Below are positions 9,886 through 20,238 of a stretch of DNA of 64,000 bases, one piece after another. Each line of letters starts with the position of its first letter. Positions within the stretch are counted from its first letter, which is position 1. Below the pieces are notes generated by a model. It had not been told where the DNA came from. It saw nothing but the letters and a program-made list of their open reading frames with translations, and did no database searches. The translations under genes were made by a program, and so were the position numbers. Source of the stretch: Phymorhynchus buccinoides (lineage: Eukaryota; Mollusca; Gastropoda; Neogastropoda; Raphitomidae); NCBI GenBank assembly GCA_017654935.2, contig CM065713.1, forward strand, positions 22,300,872 through 22,364,871, in the 5' to 3' direction.

Positions 9886-10630
9886 AGTTTAAGACAAATC
9901 TGTTAAGACTCAATCTGAGTAAACGCTCTAGAGATGTATCCTTTCTGGCTTATCTAAGCCAAAAACCATCATCCCAGGCTTATGACATCATAAGTTATGA
10001 CATCATCAATGACATCATTCAGTACGAGACCATCTCGTAGCCAGGCAGGGATGGGGTTAACGAAGTGAGTCTATGTTCTCGTCAGTGTTTTCACGGATCC
10101 TATATTTACAATGTGTAGTGTCCATGGTGTTTTGTCTATGTCTATGTCTGTATGTGTTGCGTCCCTGGTCAAAACTTTAACGTTGGCTTTTTCTCGGGAA
10201 CTAGAAGGCTTACACGTATAGATGTTTATGCAAGCTTTCAAGAAAGATGAGTTGCATAATAAAATTAACCAATGACCTTGACCTTTGACCTTTAACATGC
10301 AGTTTTTGTCTTGGCCAATCTTTTATTTTTCGTTTGCCTTGCAAAGAGTGTTCCGCTTCGTTGCATTTTGTTTGTGATCAAATACTTCCCTTCCCCTGCC
10401 CAAACTTCACACACAAATATTTTAACCCCCAGTCTTCTACCGTTTGGTAGGAAACCAGGTGGTACGAATTGTGTGATAGGTACTGTATCAATAAGCCTCC
10501 CCTATTTTAATAAAGCGAAGGAGAAGCCTCACCTGAGATACACTGTAAAGGGTCTGGTAAATGATTCTGCCAAAGCTGGAGTTCAGATCATGGAACAGAC
10601 ACCAACAGCGTTTTCGTTTTCGTGTTCGTA
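9886..10630. other. Intergenic, no gene supported
   Basis: Contains the repeat-like phrase GACCTTGACCTTTGACC near 10275. A + strand frame at 10311-10631 is open for 106 residues. Its last third (around 10490-10610) has protein-like composition but no convincing splice sites. Confidence 0.3.
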
Positions 10631-10631
10631 G

Positions 10632-10914
10632 GCTATGGCTCCAACCCACGTGTCGTCATATCCGGCCACAAGGAGCGCCATATTATGGGAGACCGCCATC
10701 TTAGTCCTTACCTTTTTTTGAAAAATGCCAGATCGATGCTGCGTATTTGGCTGTTCCAATTCGAAACTTATCTAAACTGTATTTATAACATCTGGATGTT
10801 TTCTTTACACATTTAGATAACATTTTCACTTTGTTTACATACAAATAAGGACTACGATGGCGACACTTCCGTTGGAATGGTCGAGATGCGCACGCAGGTG
10901 GGTTGGAGCCATAC
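10632..10914. mobile_element. TA-flanked inverted-repeat element
   Basis: The left end ATGGCTCCAACCCACGTG and the right end CACGCAGGTGGGTTGGAGCCAT are inverted. TA dinucleotides lie outside both. It sits between TTTTCGTGTTCG and the tandem array that carries the same TTTTCGTATTCG text, so it may have split one locus. Confidence 0.6.
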
Positions 10915-10915
10915 G

Positions 10916-11240
10916 TATGCCAAGAGAAGACGCTCGTGTCACGATGCTTCGGGTCCGTCGTTTTCTGTTTTTTTCGTTTTCGTTTTCGTATTCGTATTCG
11001 CATGCCAAGAGAAGACGCTCGTGTCACGATGCTTCGGGTCCGTCGTTTTCTGGGTTTTTTCGTTTTCGTTTTCGTATTCGTATGCCAAGAAAAAACACTC
11101 GTGTCACTATGCTTTGGGTCCTTCGTTTTCTGTTTTTTTCGTTTTCGTTTTCGTATTCGTATTTGCATGCCAAGAAAAAACACTCGTGTCACTATGCTTC
11201 GGGTCCGTCGTTTTCTGTTTTTCCGTTTTCGTTTTCAGAG
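10916..11240. repeat. Minisatellite of 80-85 bp, 4 units
   Basis: ATGCCAAGAGAAGACGCTCG or close variants start at 10917, 11002, 11082 and 11167. Each unit ends in a (TTTTCG)n-like stretch. The frames open through it are repeat artefacts. Confidence 0.9.
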
Positions 11241-11284
11241 ATCTGTGGGAACCCTGTATATTGTGCCACGCTTATGTATAAAAA

Positions 11285-11905
11285 AAAGCGCGAATTCGCA
11301 ATAGTTTGTTGCACGCGGTCTATTTTCACCACGCCAATCATGAGTCACCTCCCCTGGCTTTTCAATAATTTTAATCTGTAAACCAGAATGTTATCTCTGC
11401 ACCATTTCGTAACTTTTTATATCTTTTGGAAAACATTTAAAACTATGTATCCTACTTATACTCATCGAAAGAAGCACCGCATACTCGTCGTGTCTGTTGT
11501 AGTGTCTGTATTACGTATGTTTATTATTTTGTACCTTTAAAATACATCATTTTAAAGAGCGGCCTCAATTTGAAGTGCAGCCTCGATTTGAAGTCATTAA
11601 ATACTTGTAGCGGTGCCATAGCCGATGAGGTTTAACCGAGGCGTGGTCACCGCTACAGCTATCTGTATTAATTTAAAAAATCGGGACTTTACTGGTTTCG
11701 TACTGCCTCCGGGCATTGCCTCCAGTATTGTTCCCACCATATTTGTATTTACAAATGTCCCATATGTGTCTGATTCAGACCAAGAGGACGTAAAACACCA
11801 TTTTCGTCGTCGTCGTCCTCGATTTGAAGTGCGACAATTTTCGACCGACCGACAGACCGACAAAGTGAGTTATAGGTTAGTGGCTTGAGCCACAAACAAA
11901 AAGCA
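11285..11905 (+). mobile_element. Family F5 copy, split by a SINE
   Basis: It runs from AGCGCGAATTCGCAATAG to GGCTTGAGCCACAAAC. The SINE-B element at 11595-11816 interrupts it. The same order without that SINE is seen at 40340-40905. Confidence 0.75.
11595..11816 (+). mobile_element. SINE family B with 14-bp target duplication
   Basis: The SINE lies inside an F5 element and is flanked by CCTCGATTTGAAGT at 11581-11594 and 11817-11830. That sequence is single in other F5 copies, so the duplication is real. Modules match 5330-5537, and the 3' end is a (CGT)n tail. This is the clearest proof in the window that family B moves by target-primed retroposition. Confidence 0.85.
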
Positions 11906-12159
11906 ACAACAAATTACTAAACTGTTTTCTTTAACAACCAACGTAGAATGTTCAACGTGTTCAAAATGAATGAATGTTCACTTTTTGTTTTTCTTTCAAA
12001 ATGAACAAAACACACACGCCATAACAAATTCTGGAGAAAGATACAGACGTCACTGTAGATATAATATTAGGTGGGCTACAAGAAGAAAAAGAAGAAAAGC
12101 GAAATAAACAGACAGAAAAACAAGATACGAGACAATTTTTAGTTAGCTCAAAGACACAC

Positions 12160-12390
12160 TGACCAACCACGATTAAGTCCCTTGGGGTTTTTTCTGAGTA
12201 GCTGTGACCCACATACAAATTCCCCCAACTTCGAATTGAGGCTGCTGTTTAAAATGATGTTTCGTTTTCAATTTGGAGGCATTTGCATGGCAGGAGTCAA
12301 ACCTGGTTAAAGCAAGATTTCTTACCAGCTATAAGTGGGAACACACGTGAAACCCGTAATTCTGACACGTGATCTGGTGCACCCGAGCCA
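12160..12390. repeat. Dispersed repeat, inverted partner at 36710-36920
   Basis: CCACGATTAAGTCCCTTGGG and GGTTAAAGCAAGATTTCTTACC recur in reverse order and orientation at 36710-36920. It adjoins F5 copies in both places and may be a longer version of that family. Confidence 0.55.
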
Positions 12391-12509
12391 AACACGAAAC
12401 GTGGTCAAAACACTTCTTTTGGTGCCCTTTTTTAACCATTCGTTAAAAGGCGTGATAACACACCTGAACGACAGAAGACCCGCCATTTCTTGAAGGGGTG
12501 GGGAGGGAG

Positions 12510-12730
12510 CTATTTCCTTTGTTGTGAGCGAAACTCCTCAGAATCTGGCAAACTGAAACTATAAAATAAAGGCTTGTATTGTGTAAATTTTAAAACAAGC
12601 CCCACATGGCCGAAAGGCCGCAAAACCTTATTTCGTTGAAATTTTGTGCAAGTAATTTGGTCTAATTAAAGCGACTCAGGCGGCCATTAGAAAAGAGACG
12701 GCACATGCCTGGGGCTTTTAAAACGCGTGC
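12510..12730. mobile_element. Element T1, internal fragment
   Basis: Matches the interior of 2812-3381 and 45378-45974 (TTTCCTTTGTTGTGAGCGAAAC, GGCTTGTATTG). A 47-bp insertion lies at 12592-12638. Confidence 0.65.
12592..12638 (+). mobile_element. Mini-retroposon (47 bp) with hairpin domain
   Basis: Relative to intact T1 copies, 47 extra bases are present here, with AAATTTT on both sides (12585-12591 and 12639-12645). The insert contains GCCCCACATGGCCGAAAGGC followed by CGCAAAACCTTATTT. Two other inserts of the same kind lie at 15587-15644 and 60891-60945. Confidence 0.65.
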
Positions 12731-12863
12731 AAGTTTGTTTTGTTTTTAAAGTAAAATAGATATTCAAAAGTAGGTGTTTGCAAATCTGGGGTGTGTGCAG
12801 AGCTGGAAACTCTCACCGTTGATGTATGTTACCACTTGTTTATGACTAGTATTACTATGAATA

Positions 12864-13068
12864 GGGTAAGATGGGGTATGGACGGGTAAGAAGCCCGTGC
12901 CATTTATCTCATGAAATGAAGCAAATTTCAGTCACATTTTGCCCATGAGACGAGTGTCAATGTTTAGCATTCGTCTCATGGACAAATTTGACTGAAATTT
13001 GCTTTATTTCATGAGATAATTGGCATGGGCTTCTTACCCGCCCATGGGCTTTTTACCCCGTCTTCACC
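12864..13068. mobile_element. Foldback MITE FB1, diverged copy
   Basis: Same hairpin plan as 8910-9123 but with changed ends (GGGTAAGATGGGG and CCCCGTCTTCACC). TA lies on both sides. Confidence 0.8.
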
Positions 13069-13129
13069 TATGTTTTTGTTTTTTGTTGTTGTTTTTATGA
13101 AAGAAGTATATAGCTTGAATGAATAAAAA

Positions 13130-13320
13130 ATTGTGTTTTACGTCCTCTCGGTCATAGACCCATATGGAACATTTGTAAATACAAAGACGTTGGGAACAAT
13201 ACTGGGTGCAATGCCCGGAGGCAGTGCAACACCAGTAAAGTCCCGAGTTTTTGACAATATAGATATGTGTAGTGGTAACCACGCCTCGGATAAACCTCAT
13301 CGGCTATGGTACCGCCACAA
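13130..13320 (-). mobile_element. SINE family B, full copy
   Basis: Inverted copy. In its own sense the 3' domain reads CCATATGGGTCTATGACC then GAGAGGACGTAAAAC, so the stem is GGTC/GACC rather than GTCTG/CAGAC. It ends about 20 bp from the tRNA-Asp gene. Confidence 0.8.
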
Positions 13321-13341
13321 ATAAGTTTTTAAAATAAAATT

Positions 13342-13413
13342 CTCCCCGGCGGGGAATTGAACCCTGGTCTCCCGCGTGACAGGCGGGGATACTGACCACT
13401 ATACTACCGAGGA
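13342..13413 (-). tRNA. tRNA-Asp (GTC)
   Basis: The - strand folds as a 72-nt cloverleaf. The acceptor arms TCCTCGG and CCGGGGA pair throughout (one G-T), with discriminator G. The anticodon stem CCCGC/GCGGG encloses CTGTCAC, anticodon GTC. A-box-like TAGTATAGTGGTCAGT and B-box GGTTCAATTCC are present, and T-runs follow the 3' end as a Pol III stop. The T stem has one A-C mismatch. It is probably functional. Confidence 0.9.
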
Positions 13414-13632
13414 TCTATGTTTTTGTGTTTTTGTTGTTGTTTTTATCAAAGAAGTATATAGCTTGTTATTTAATACTTGTAACGTTTAAACCTAGAGTGG
13501 AAAAGGCTGTGGTTGGTTCTTTTTGTGAAGATTTTTTGTTGTTTTTGTTGTTGTTGTTTTTGTTGTTGTTGTCATTGTTGTTTATTAAATGCTACTTTCC
13601 ATCTTAACTTTGTATCTGTATTATTATGTTAA

Positions 13633-14030
13633 TAGGAATTGTTCGGAAATAATTCAGGGGAGTAATTTCATGGTGTGTGGGAGTGATCTTGCCTAATTCA
13701 ATCGGTCAACCATCGGATCTCGTAGCCTATCGACTCGTGTGTTTGAGCAGACATAGAGCACTTAGAACACTGTGCGTCATTCTAAACATTTATGTCATTT
13801 ATATTTTTACGTCACATGTTGCAAGTTTTATCAGTTTGTGGCCACTGGCCACCCCTAATTTTTCTAGATAAATGTTCGCAAGTCGCTGACTCGCATCCAG
13901 CGGTTTCAAGCTCCGACGCCATTGTTGCATTGTTGCTATGGTATTTGACCGAGTAATGGAGGTAAGCAACTCTAATTTTCACGAAGTGCTCTCCCCTAGG
14001 GTGTTTTTTCCTCCGAAAATCGTCTATTGG
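13633..14030 (+). repeat. Dispersed repeat family R3
   Basis: Same order and orientation as 3410-3830, from GGAATTGTTCGGAAATAATT to the GTGCTCTCCCC segment. Confidence 0.75.
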
Positions 14031-14144
14031 CAACAAATCAAGAATATGTTTCAATGGTTGTAGCATGTAGGCGTGCCTGTGTGTTAGTTAATACTGTAGT
14101 AAGTGGCGGCAACGAAATTTAACACAGGATTAATAACGACAGCA

Positions 14145-14225
14145 GGGTGGAGTTTCTCTAGATAACGCTCGCCGCGCGAATAACGCTTACGCCAAAAGGG
14201 GCCTAAGAAACACCCTAAACGTTTG
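14145..14225 (-). mobile_element. Element F4, terminal fragment
   Basis: GTTTCTCTAGATAACGCTCG and CGCGCGAATAACGC match the right end of F4 copies (22795-23110, 42340-42690, 47945-48245), inverted here. Confidence 0.6.
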
Positions 14226-14283
14226 CTAAGGTCAGATAACTCTTTAAGACTTACTCTTCATTTTTTCCCTCTTATAGCTGGTA

Positions 14284-14323
14284 AGAGAGAGAGAGAGAGA
14301 CGAGAAGCTTACTCTTCATTTTT

Positions 14324-14371
<48 letters not shown>
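14284..14371. repeat. (GA)n microsatellite, interrupted
   Basis: Two GA runs separated by about 30 bp. Confidence 0.9.
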
Positions 14372-14376
<5 letters not shown>

Positions 14377-14404
14377 GTTGCTATCATAAGGGAGATAAAT
14401 CATA

Positions 14405-14618
14405 GGGGAAGACGGGGTAAAAAGCGCATGGGCGGGTAAGAAGCCCACCCCAATTATCTCATGAAATGAAGCAAATTTCAGTGTCATTTTGCCCATGAGA
14501 CGAGCGTTAATGTCTAGCATTCGTCTCGTGGGCAAATTTGACTGAAATTTTCTTTATTTCATGAGATAATTGGGGTGGGCTTCTTACCCGCCCATGCGCT
14601 TTTTACCCCGTCTTCCCC
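14405..14618. mobile_element. Foldback MITE FB1
   Basis: 214-bp hairpin with GGGGAAGACGGGG ends and TA on both sides (14403-14404 and 14619-14620). Confidence 0.85.
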
Positions 14619-14619
14619 T

Positions 14620-15420
14620 ACCTCTCTGTCAGTTTGTACAAAGTTTTCGATTTCACTCACGTCTATTTGTGTGCAGAAAATTAAATTTGCACTCTATCAT
14701 GCCATCTAACATGATGGAAAATTAAGAAAGAGCACTCCAAAACACTTGCATTCGCTTAATTTGCTAAAATCGTCCCGTGTTTTTTCACGATAGACTAAAG
14801 AATATTTGCTGTGGCAAGCTTGTTGTTTTGGTCTTCCATTTTTAAAGTTCAAGTCTCGTCACGCGAGATTATAAAAAAAAGCCGGAAGTATTAATATGTC
14901 CCATGATCCTTCAAATCAAATAGTTTGTCGCTCGATAGCAGCCACAAAACGTTTAAGACAAACGTCAGCAAAAGAGATGTTTCTTAGTACCGTTTTTGCC
15001 GATTTGCGCTCACACTACGTAACGTTAACCCTTCTGAAACGGCCCTCAGAACAAAATGAAACGCTCCGATCATTGATTCGTTGCTAGGTGTTGACAGGCT
15101 TGTTTGTTATATAACAGGTTTTGTAGTCTTAAGGGTGCCTGCGAGTAAGTAGCACTGTATTTGAATTCTGCAGAAGAAAAATAAAAGAAGGGAGAGGGGG
15201 GGGGGGGGGGGGGGAGAGAAAGAAAAGAAAGAAAGAAAAACGAAGGAAATAAGAGAAGATGGAGCGGCAATAAATTTCAGGTCTGGTGCGCTAATGACAT
15301 CGAAGACAATTAATTACGTTCGTTCGTTCGTTCGTTCGCTTTCTTGCTTGCTTTGCTTCGCTTTGTTGGGTTGTCTTTCCAGGTCGTAAATCAAGCATGC
15401 AGTTTCCGGACTGAAGGTCT
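14620..15420. other. Intergenic DNA with low-complexity tracts
   Basis: Contains a poly-G tract at about 15196-15215, a GA-rich tract to 15260 and a (CGTT)n run near 15318. A frame starting at 14896 is not supported by anything else. Confidence 0.4.
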
Positions 15421-15423
15421 GTT

Positions 15424-15979
15424 TTGGGAGCAAGTATGCACGCAAACAAACATGCACATAGGTACATAGGTGATAATATAAGGTTGATATATGACACTAT
15501 AGCGCATGTAGAAGAACATAACTTGCCTGGTCTATTAGTTAACATGCATTTTGAAAAAGCATTTAATTCAGTGAGCTGGGATTTTATGTTTAAGGTGAAA
15601 ATAATGCTTTACGCCCTCTTTGGCCTTTCGGCCATGTGGGGCATTGGGATTTTACTTGGGGATATAAAGAGGGGGGGGAGGGGGGGGGGGGGGGGGGGGG
15701 GGCAGGCAGGAAAATCTTTATTTTTTACTTGTTGTTTAAGGTATTGACAAAATTTGGCTTTGGGGGCAGACATTTGTCAGTGGGGTGAAACATTCTATAA
15801 AAGCATTAAGTTCTTGTAAATCAAATGGCCAGGCTTCTATTTGGTTTGAAATTAAAAGAGGATGCAGACAAGGAGATCCATTTTCACCTTATTTGTTTAT
15901 ATTATGTGTGGAAATCCTTGCTATAATGATAAGAGAAAATGAAAATATTCATGGAATTATGATCAATAATGTTGATTAA
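15424..15979 (+). mobile_element. LINE reverse transcriptase fragment (L1/Tx1-type), broken
   Basis: The + strand encodes pieces of an L1-type RT: FEKAFNSVSWDFMF (motif A region), then in another frame IKRGCRQGDPFSPYLFILCV (motif B region) and EILAIMIREN. It is broken by a 58-bp insertion at 15587-15644, by a G-rich insert around 15655-15735 and by a TTAA MITE at 15980. It is a dead copy. Confidence 0.8.
15587..15644 (-). mobile_element. Mini-retroposon (58 bp) with target duplication
   Basis: It lies inside the LINE and is flanked by TGGGATTTTA at 15577-15586 and 15645-15654. Read on the - strand it starts AATGCCCCACATGGCCGAAA and continues GGCC, AAAGAGGGCGTAAAGC, ATTATTTT. Start point and content match the insert at 60891-60945. 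Confidence 0.75.
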
Positions 15980-16110
15980 CTCCCTTTTACCAAAGTTATT
16001 TTTATGGCACCAATCGCCTAGCAAACTTGAACTTGCGTCTGTATTGTTGTGGCAGCTACTTTCACTTTACTAGGCGACTAGGTGCCATAAATAACTTTGG
16101 TAAAAGGGAG
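15980..16110. mobile_element. TTAA-flanked palindromic MITE (131 bp)
   Basis: The ends CTCCCTTTTACCAAAGTTAT and ATAACTTTGGTAAAAGGGAG are inverted for about 45 bp. TTAA lies at 15976-15979 and 16111-16114. It interrupts the LINE directly after the GIMINNVD reading. The target choice is piggyBac-like. Confidence 0.8.
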
Positions 16111-16319
16111 TTAATTACGAGACGTTCCTTCCCCTGATTCATTTCACTATATCCTCTCTCTTAGCTTCACTATTTCATATTTGTTTAACTGTAGCGACTT
16201 CAATCTTTGCAAGCTGCCTCAATAGCTTATCGTTTGGACATTTGACCACTGAAAAATCAGTCTGTTGATACACTAGTTTATTCTAATATGTGATCCATCA
16301 CCACAACAGGGATAGTAAA

Positions 16320-16500
16320 TGTCAAAGTGGCCATTCTGAAAAAACTAGTCCAGTTAAAAGTTTCAGACAATCCTCTTTCTAATGATACAAGAACCATTCT
16401 TGTTCTTTTTTTGTTCCAGAGTTATGAGCATTTAAAGTTACTGGGGTGAACGTCGGCCATTTTTGAAAAATCACAAAGTGTAGCCTAGCTGGAAGAAAAT
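16320..16500 (+). repeat. Dispersed repeat with inverted copy at 62760-62935
   Basis: GAGTTATGAGCATTTAAAGT and CGTCGGCCATTTTTGAAAA have reverse-complement partners near 62820-62890. It lies just upstream of the first GPCR exon. Confidence 0.5.
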
Positions 16501-16661
16501 GCAGTAACCTACCTGTCTTAAATCACGTATACAAGTATTCAAAGAGTGTAATAAAGGTTATCCTTTATGAAATTGAAAGATAAGACGATTTTGTTTTAAC
16601 TTTTCAAGCCCTTTGTGAGAAACTATCCCAGCGACTTAATCGTGTCCCTTTCACTGACGAC

Positions 16662-17744
16662 ATGGTGAATTATATCAAGAGCAACTCCGTGATGACAGCT
16701 GCACATAACGCGGCTTCGTTTACTCACCCGCCTTCCAACATGACCATCGCACAGGAGAGCTCAGACCACTCCACACAGAGCGTGCCAACTTGGCAAGACC
16801 TCAACCAGCGCTATAGAAATGTAGCTTTTCTCATCAGGGACATTGGAGACCCCGCTGTATTTGCTGGGTTTGTCGGAAATCTGATGATCATTCTGATCAT
16901 GCGTCGTCTTCCTGCAACAACTTGTACTGTTTTCTTCAAAGTTCTGGCCGTGTCTGATCAGCTGGTGCTGATCGTCAACCCCTTAGCGCACTGGCTCTAC
17001 AGGGAGTTTGACCTGGTGTATTTCAGCGCAGGTAGCTCGTGGCAGTGCAAGTTTGAAAGACTTCTCTATCATGTAGCACCACCTCTATCGTCCTGGATGC
17101 TGGTGTCACTCACCGTGCTCAGAGCCGCCTCTGTGCTGTGGCCGCTTCGTGTCGGTGCTGTGTGGACCGAGGGAAAGTCACGGGTTACGGCCGGTGTGGT
17201 GATCGTCACTGTCACCGCGATTCATTTGCACTTTTTCACGAAATTCGATATTTGGAAAGGATATTGTAAGTCTGCATCATCAAATAGGTATCTGACTTGG
17301 ACTCGTTTGTTTCAGTTTTATTTCTTACCGTTAATATTGCTAGCGATCGGCAACAGTGTTCTTTTGTGGACACTGGCCAAATCTGTCAGAGCAAATGAAC
17401 GTGTACGTGTATCTGAACCAAAATCCACGCAGGATTCTAGACCACAGAAAGTGTCTTCACTGACTGTCACCTTGACTTTGACGAGTGTTTGTTTTGTCTT
17501 TCTGACAACGCCTGTCACTACGTATTTAGTAATGAATGACCATGGCTATCTTGGTTGGGATGATCCGATACAAAATGGGCAAAGCTTGATTTTTCACGAA
17601 GCTACTCTTGTCCTGTGGCACTCCAACAGTGCTGTCAACTGCTACCTGTATGCTGCGAGTTACAGACAGTTCAGAGCAGAGTTCACAGAGATACTGAGGG
17701 AATTTTCCGGTTTGTGTTGTAAGTCTAAATCATCTAGTTCTTAA
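16662..17744 (+). CDS. Class A (rhodopsin-like) GPCR, peptide-receptor type
   Basis: A 360-residue seven-helix receptor of the plasma membrane, encoded in one uninterrupted exon. The N-terminal tail (1-60) has an N-glycosylation site at N26. TM1 carries GNLMIILIM (GN at 72-73), TM2 is about 90-110, and TM3 begins after C129, which should pair with C202 in the second outer loop. TM5 is about 213-237, TM6 265-292, TM7 310-332. TM7 has NSAVNCYLY (322-330) in place of NPxxY, as in FMRFamide-type receptors. The DRY position reads LRA (153-155) and TM6 lacks CWxP. A paralogue lies 2.5 kb downstream. A possible splice acceptor (CTATCCCAG) just before the ATG suggests a 5' UTR intron. The ligand is unknown. 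Confidence 0.88.
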   Translation: MVNYIKSNSVMTAAHNAASFTHPPSNMTIAQESSDHSTQSVPTWQDLNQRYRNVAFLIRDIGDPAVFAGFVGNLMIILIMRRLPATTCTVFFKVLAVSDQLVLIVNPLAHWLYREFDLVYFSAGSSWQCKFERLLYHVAPPLSSWMLVSLTVLRAASVLWPLRVGAVWTEGKSRVTAGVVIVTVTAIHLHFFTKFDIWKGYCKSASSNRYLTWTRLFQFYFLPLILLAIGNSVLLWTLAKSVRANERVRVSEPKSTQDSRPQKVSSLTVTLTLTSVCFVFLTTPVTTYLVMNDHGYLGWDDPIQNGQSLIFHEATLVLWHSNSAVNCYLYAASYRQFRAEFTEILREFSGLCCKSKSSSS

Positions 17745-17865
17745 AGCAAACGGTTTGCTTAAATACGTTGTCAGCGTTATATTAGACAAACATTGCAGAG
17801 GGCAAAATGAGGAGGGAAGTTCCCGGGTTTGGTGATGGTGAGATTGACGTCCTTCCCGGGTTTGA

Positions 17866-18010
17866 ATGAAATTCTGCTTAATGTCCTCCGGTCTGGAAGA
17901 CACATATGGAACATTAGTAGATATAAAGATGGTGGAAACTATCCTGGAGGTAATGTCCGGAGGCAATGCACCACCAGTAAAGTCCCGACGTTTTAACAAT
18001 ACAGATATGT
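17866..18010 (-). mobile_element. SINE family B, 3' half
   Basis: In its own sense it reads the central box, CCATATGT, the hairpin GTCTTCCAGAC and CGGAGGACATTAAG. It lies downstream of the first GPCR. Confidence 0.7.
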
Positions 18011-18149
18011 TAACATACATGTCCCGGGTTTGTTCCTTTGTGCCCTTTAATCCCTTTGGCTGCCGTATGACACCACTGATGACGTCATCAGATGAAGAGG
18101 AATAACTCTGATATGCTGGCTTTTGCTCTAACACAGTCAAGAGAGTTAT

Positions 18150-18590
18150 ATCCCCAGACCATTTTGCCAGATTGGCTCTATCAGTTGTCTTTTTTATGGC
18201 ATGATTTGCACAATGATTTTTTCTTTAATTTTCTCTCTTAAAACTATCCAGGGTTTAGGCAGGAGTGTCAAACTCAAAGATAACGTTGGTGTGTGTGTGG
18301 TGGTGGTGGTGGTGGTGGGTGGGTGGTATTTCTTTAATGGCGAGTTGACCACCTTTGTGTGTTTTTCTATGTCATATCCCAGCCGCACTGTTTCAGCATT
18401 ATTTGTTGTTGTTACGTTTCAGTTCTTAAAATGCAAAGATAGGAAAGAAAATCGAAGGAGGGGCCGTGGACGAAAGCTGCAGAAATAAACTTAGGCAAAT
18501 GATGGGTATAGGGCATACTATTGTCAAAAGCTATATGGGAATCGTGTCGTGTGCTTCTTCTTTCATTTAACGACCACCATCATCATTGTG
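18150..18590. other. Intergenic, no gene supported
   Basis: Contains a (GTG)n-like run at 18290-18325 and nothing else recognised. Confidence 0.4.
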
Positions 18591-18593
18591 ACG

Positions 18594-19960
18594 GTTCTGT
18601 CGTTGGAACTGGGTGACTTCAGTCAGGCAGAAAAGCTGATGGTGTGTTCGCCGCCCGGATGATCGGCCTATATAATTATGGTCGGGATTAATGGGATTAA
18701 GTGGAAATGGGGTCAGGGGAGAGGGAGGGATGAAAGGCAAGGTAGGGCGGGGTAGTGGGGGGAGGATTGAGGGGATGGTGGGGGAAGGGGAGGGGCATTA
18801 CTCAGATCCAGGATTTAAAGCCTTCCACCGAGGCTGATGCTACTGCCTCTGGTGGAAGGGCGTTCTATTCACGGACGGTCCTTGGGAAGAAAGGTTGCTG
18901 TCTGTAGCTGGTTTTGCTGGCGGGGAGGAGATATGTGGACTGATGGGACTGTCTGGTACGCCTTGTCGGTGGGTTGGGAGATGGTTGGTACAGGGTGTTG
19001 ATGGTATGGTGTGTCACCGTGGTGGTATTTATAGAAGGTCGCCAGTCTGTAGGTGCGTCTCCTGTGAACATCTCTTCCACGCTGGATGACTGGCGATGCC
19101 TATTGACCACCCAGTGGGCAGCACAACACTGGACCTTCTCCATCTTGCCAACGTCCTTTGCAGTGTAAGGATCCCATACTGGTGAGGCGTATTCAAGGAT
19201 GGGTCTCACAAGTCACTTGTGCTCCTTTTCTTTGATCTTGACAGAGCCTACCTTTAGATTGCATCGTAGGAAGCCAAGTGTTTTGCTGGCTTTGCTGGTA
19301 GTGTTGGAAGTGTGGGAGTCCCATCTAAGATCGTGTTGTATGGTAACTCCCAGGTGTTTGGTCTCCTCTACCTGTTTCAGATAATTATGGCCATGGAGGT
19401 GGTAGTTTTGAATCAGAGGCTTTCTTTTCCTGGTGATGTTGAGGCTCTGGCATTTGTCAGGATGAAATGACATCATCCATGTGCTTTCCCAGGACGCGAG
19501 TCTATCAATATCTTATTGCAGACTATCATGGTCCTTGGGAGTGTCCACAGTGTTGTGACAGAGCGTGTCATCTGCGAAAAGACGTGCTGTTGAGGACAGG
19601 TTCTTGGGGAGATAGTTAATGTAGAACTGGAATAAGGCTGGGCTGAGCCCCGAGCCTTGGGGCACTCCAGATTCTACGGGAATGGCCTCAGATGTAGCTC
19701 CGTCTACCACTACTCTTTGCTGCCTGTCTGAGAGAAAGTTTTCTATCCACCTATTGACAGATCCGCTGATCCCGTAGTGGCGAAGCTTGTGGATTAGGAG
19801 GGTGTGGGAGACTTTGTCAAAGGCCTTCTCAAAGTCCATCAGTCTGTTTCCTTCTTTCCATGTTGCCTGAGAGCTCATTGACCAGACCTAGCAGTTGGCT
19901 TTTGCAGGATCGGCCTCTCCAAAACCCGTGCTGCTCCTCACTCAGTATGTTATTGGCCTC
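18594..19960 (-). mobile_element. LINE ORF2 remnant (CR1/jockey-type), frameshifted
   Basis: The - strand from 19960 to 18594 gives RT pieces in shifting frames: MDFEKAFDKVSHTLLIHKL (motif A), VESGVPQGSGLSPALFQFYI (motif B), LFADDT (motif C with the catalytic aspartates), then HPDKCQSL and LEYASPVWDPYTAKDVGKME from the C-terminal part. Several frameshifts and stops show it is dead. It is 5' truncated and sits between the two GPCR exons. Confidence 0.85.
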
Positions 19961-20238
19961 TGAGAAAAAAACAATGATCGTGCTGACCACGATATGTTCG
20001 AGAATTTATGTGTAATTTACTTTACGCATACAGATCAGATTAGAACTTATCTTAGCCTATGGACAGCTTTGGTTTCATCGAATGTAATGGTATGAAAGCA
20101 AAGTTGTGATTCTGTTCTGCTTCGTCAATCTCTCAGACAGGGACGCCAGTGGCAGGAAGCGCAAAGGCAGCCGCAGGCTGAAGACGCTTCCTACCATTTC
20201 TAAGCTGATCAGTGACCCGTGTCCAGCCACCTTGAAGA

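Noticed and set aside
10857..11381. Phe/Arg-rich frames
   Set aside because: They come from the 80-85-bp minisatellite with (TTTTCG)n.
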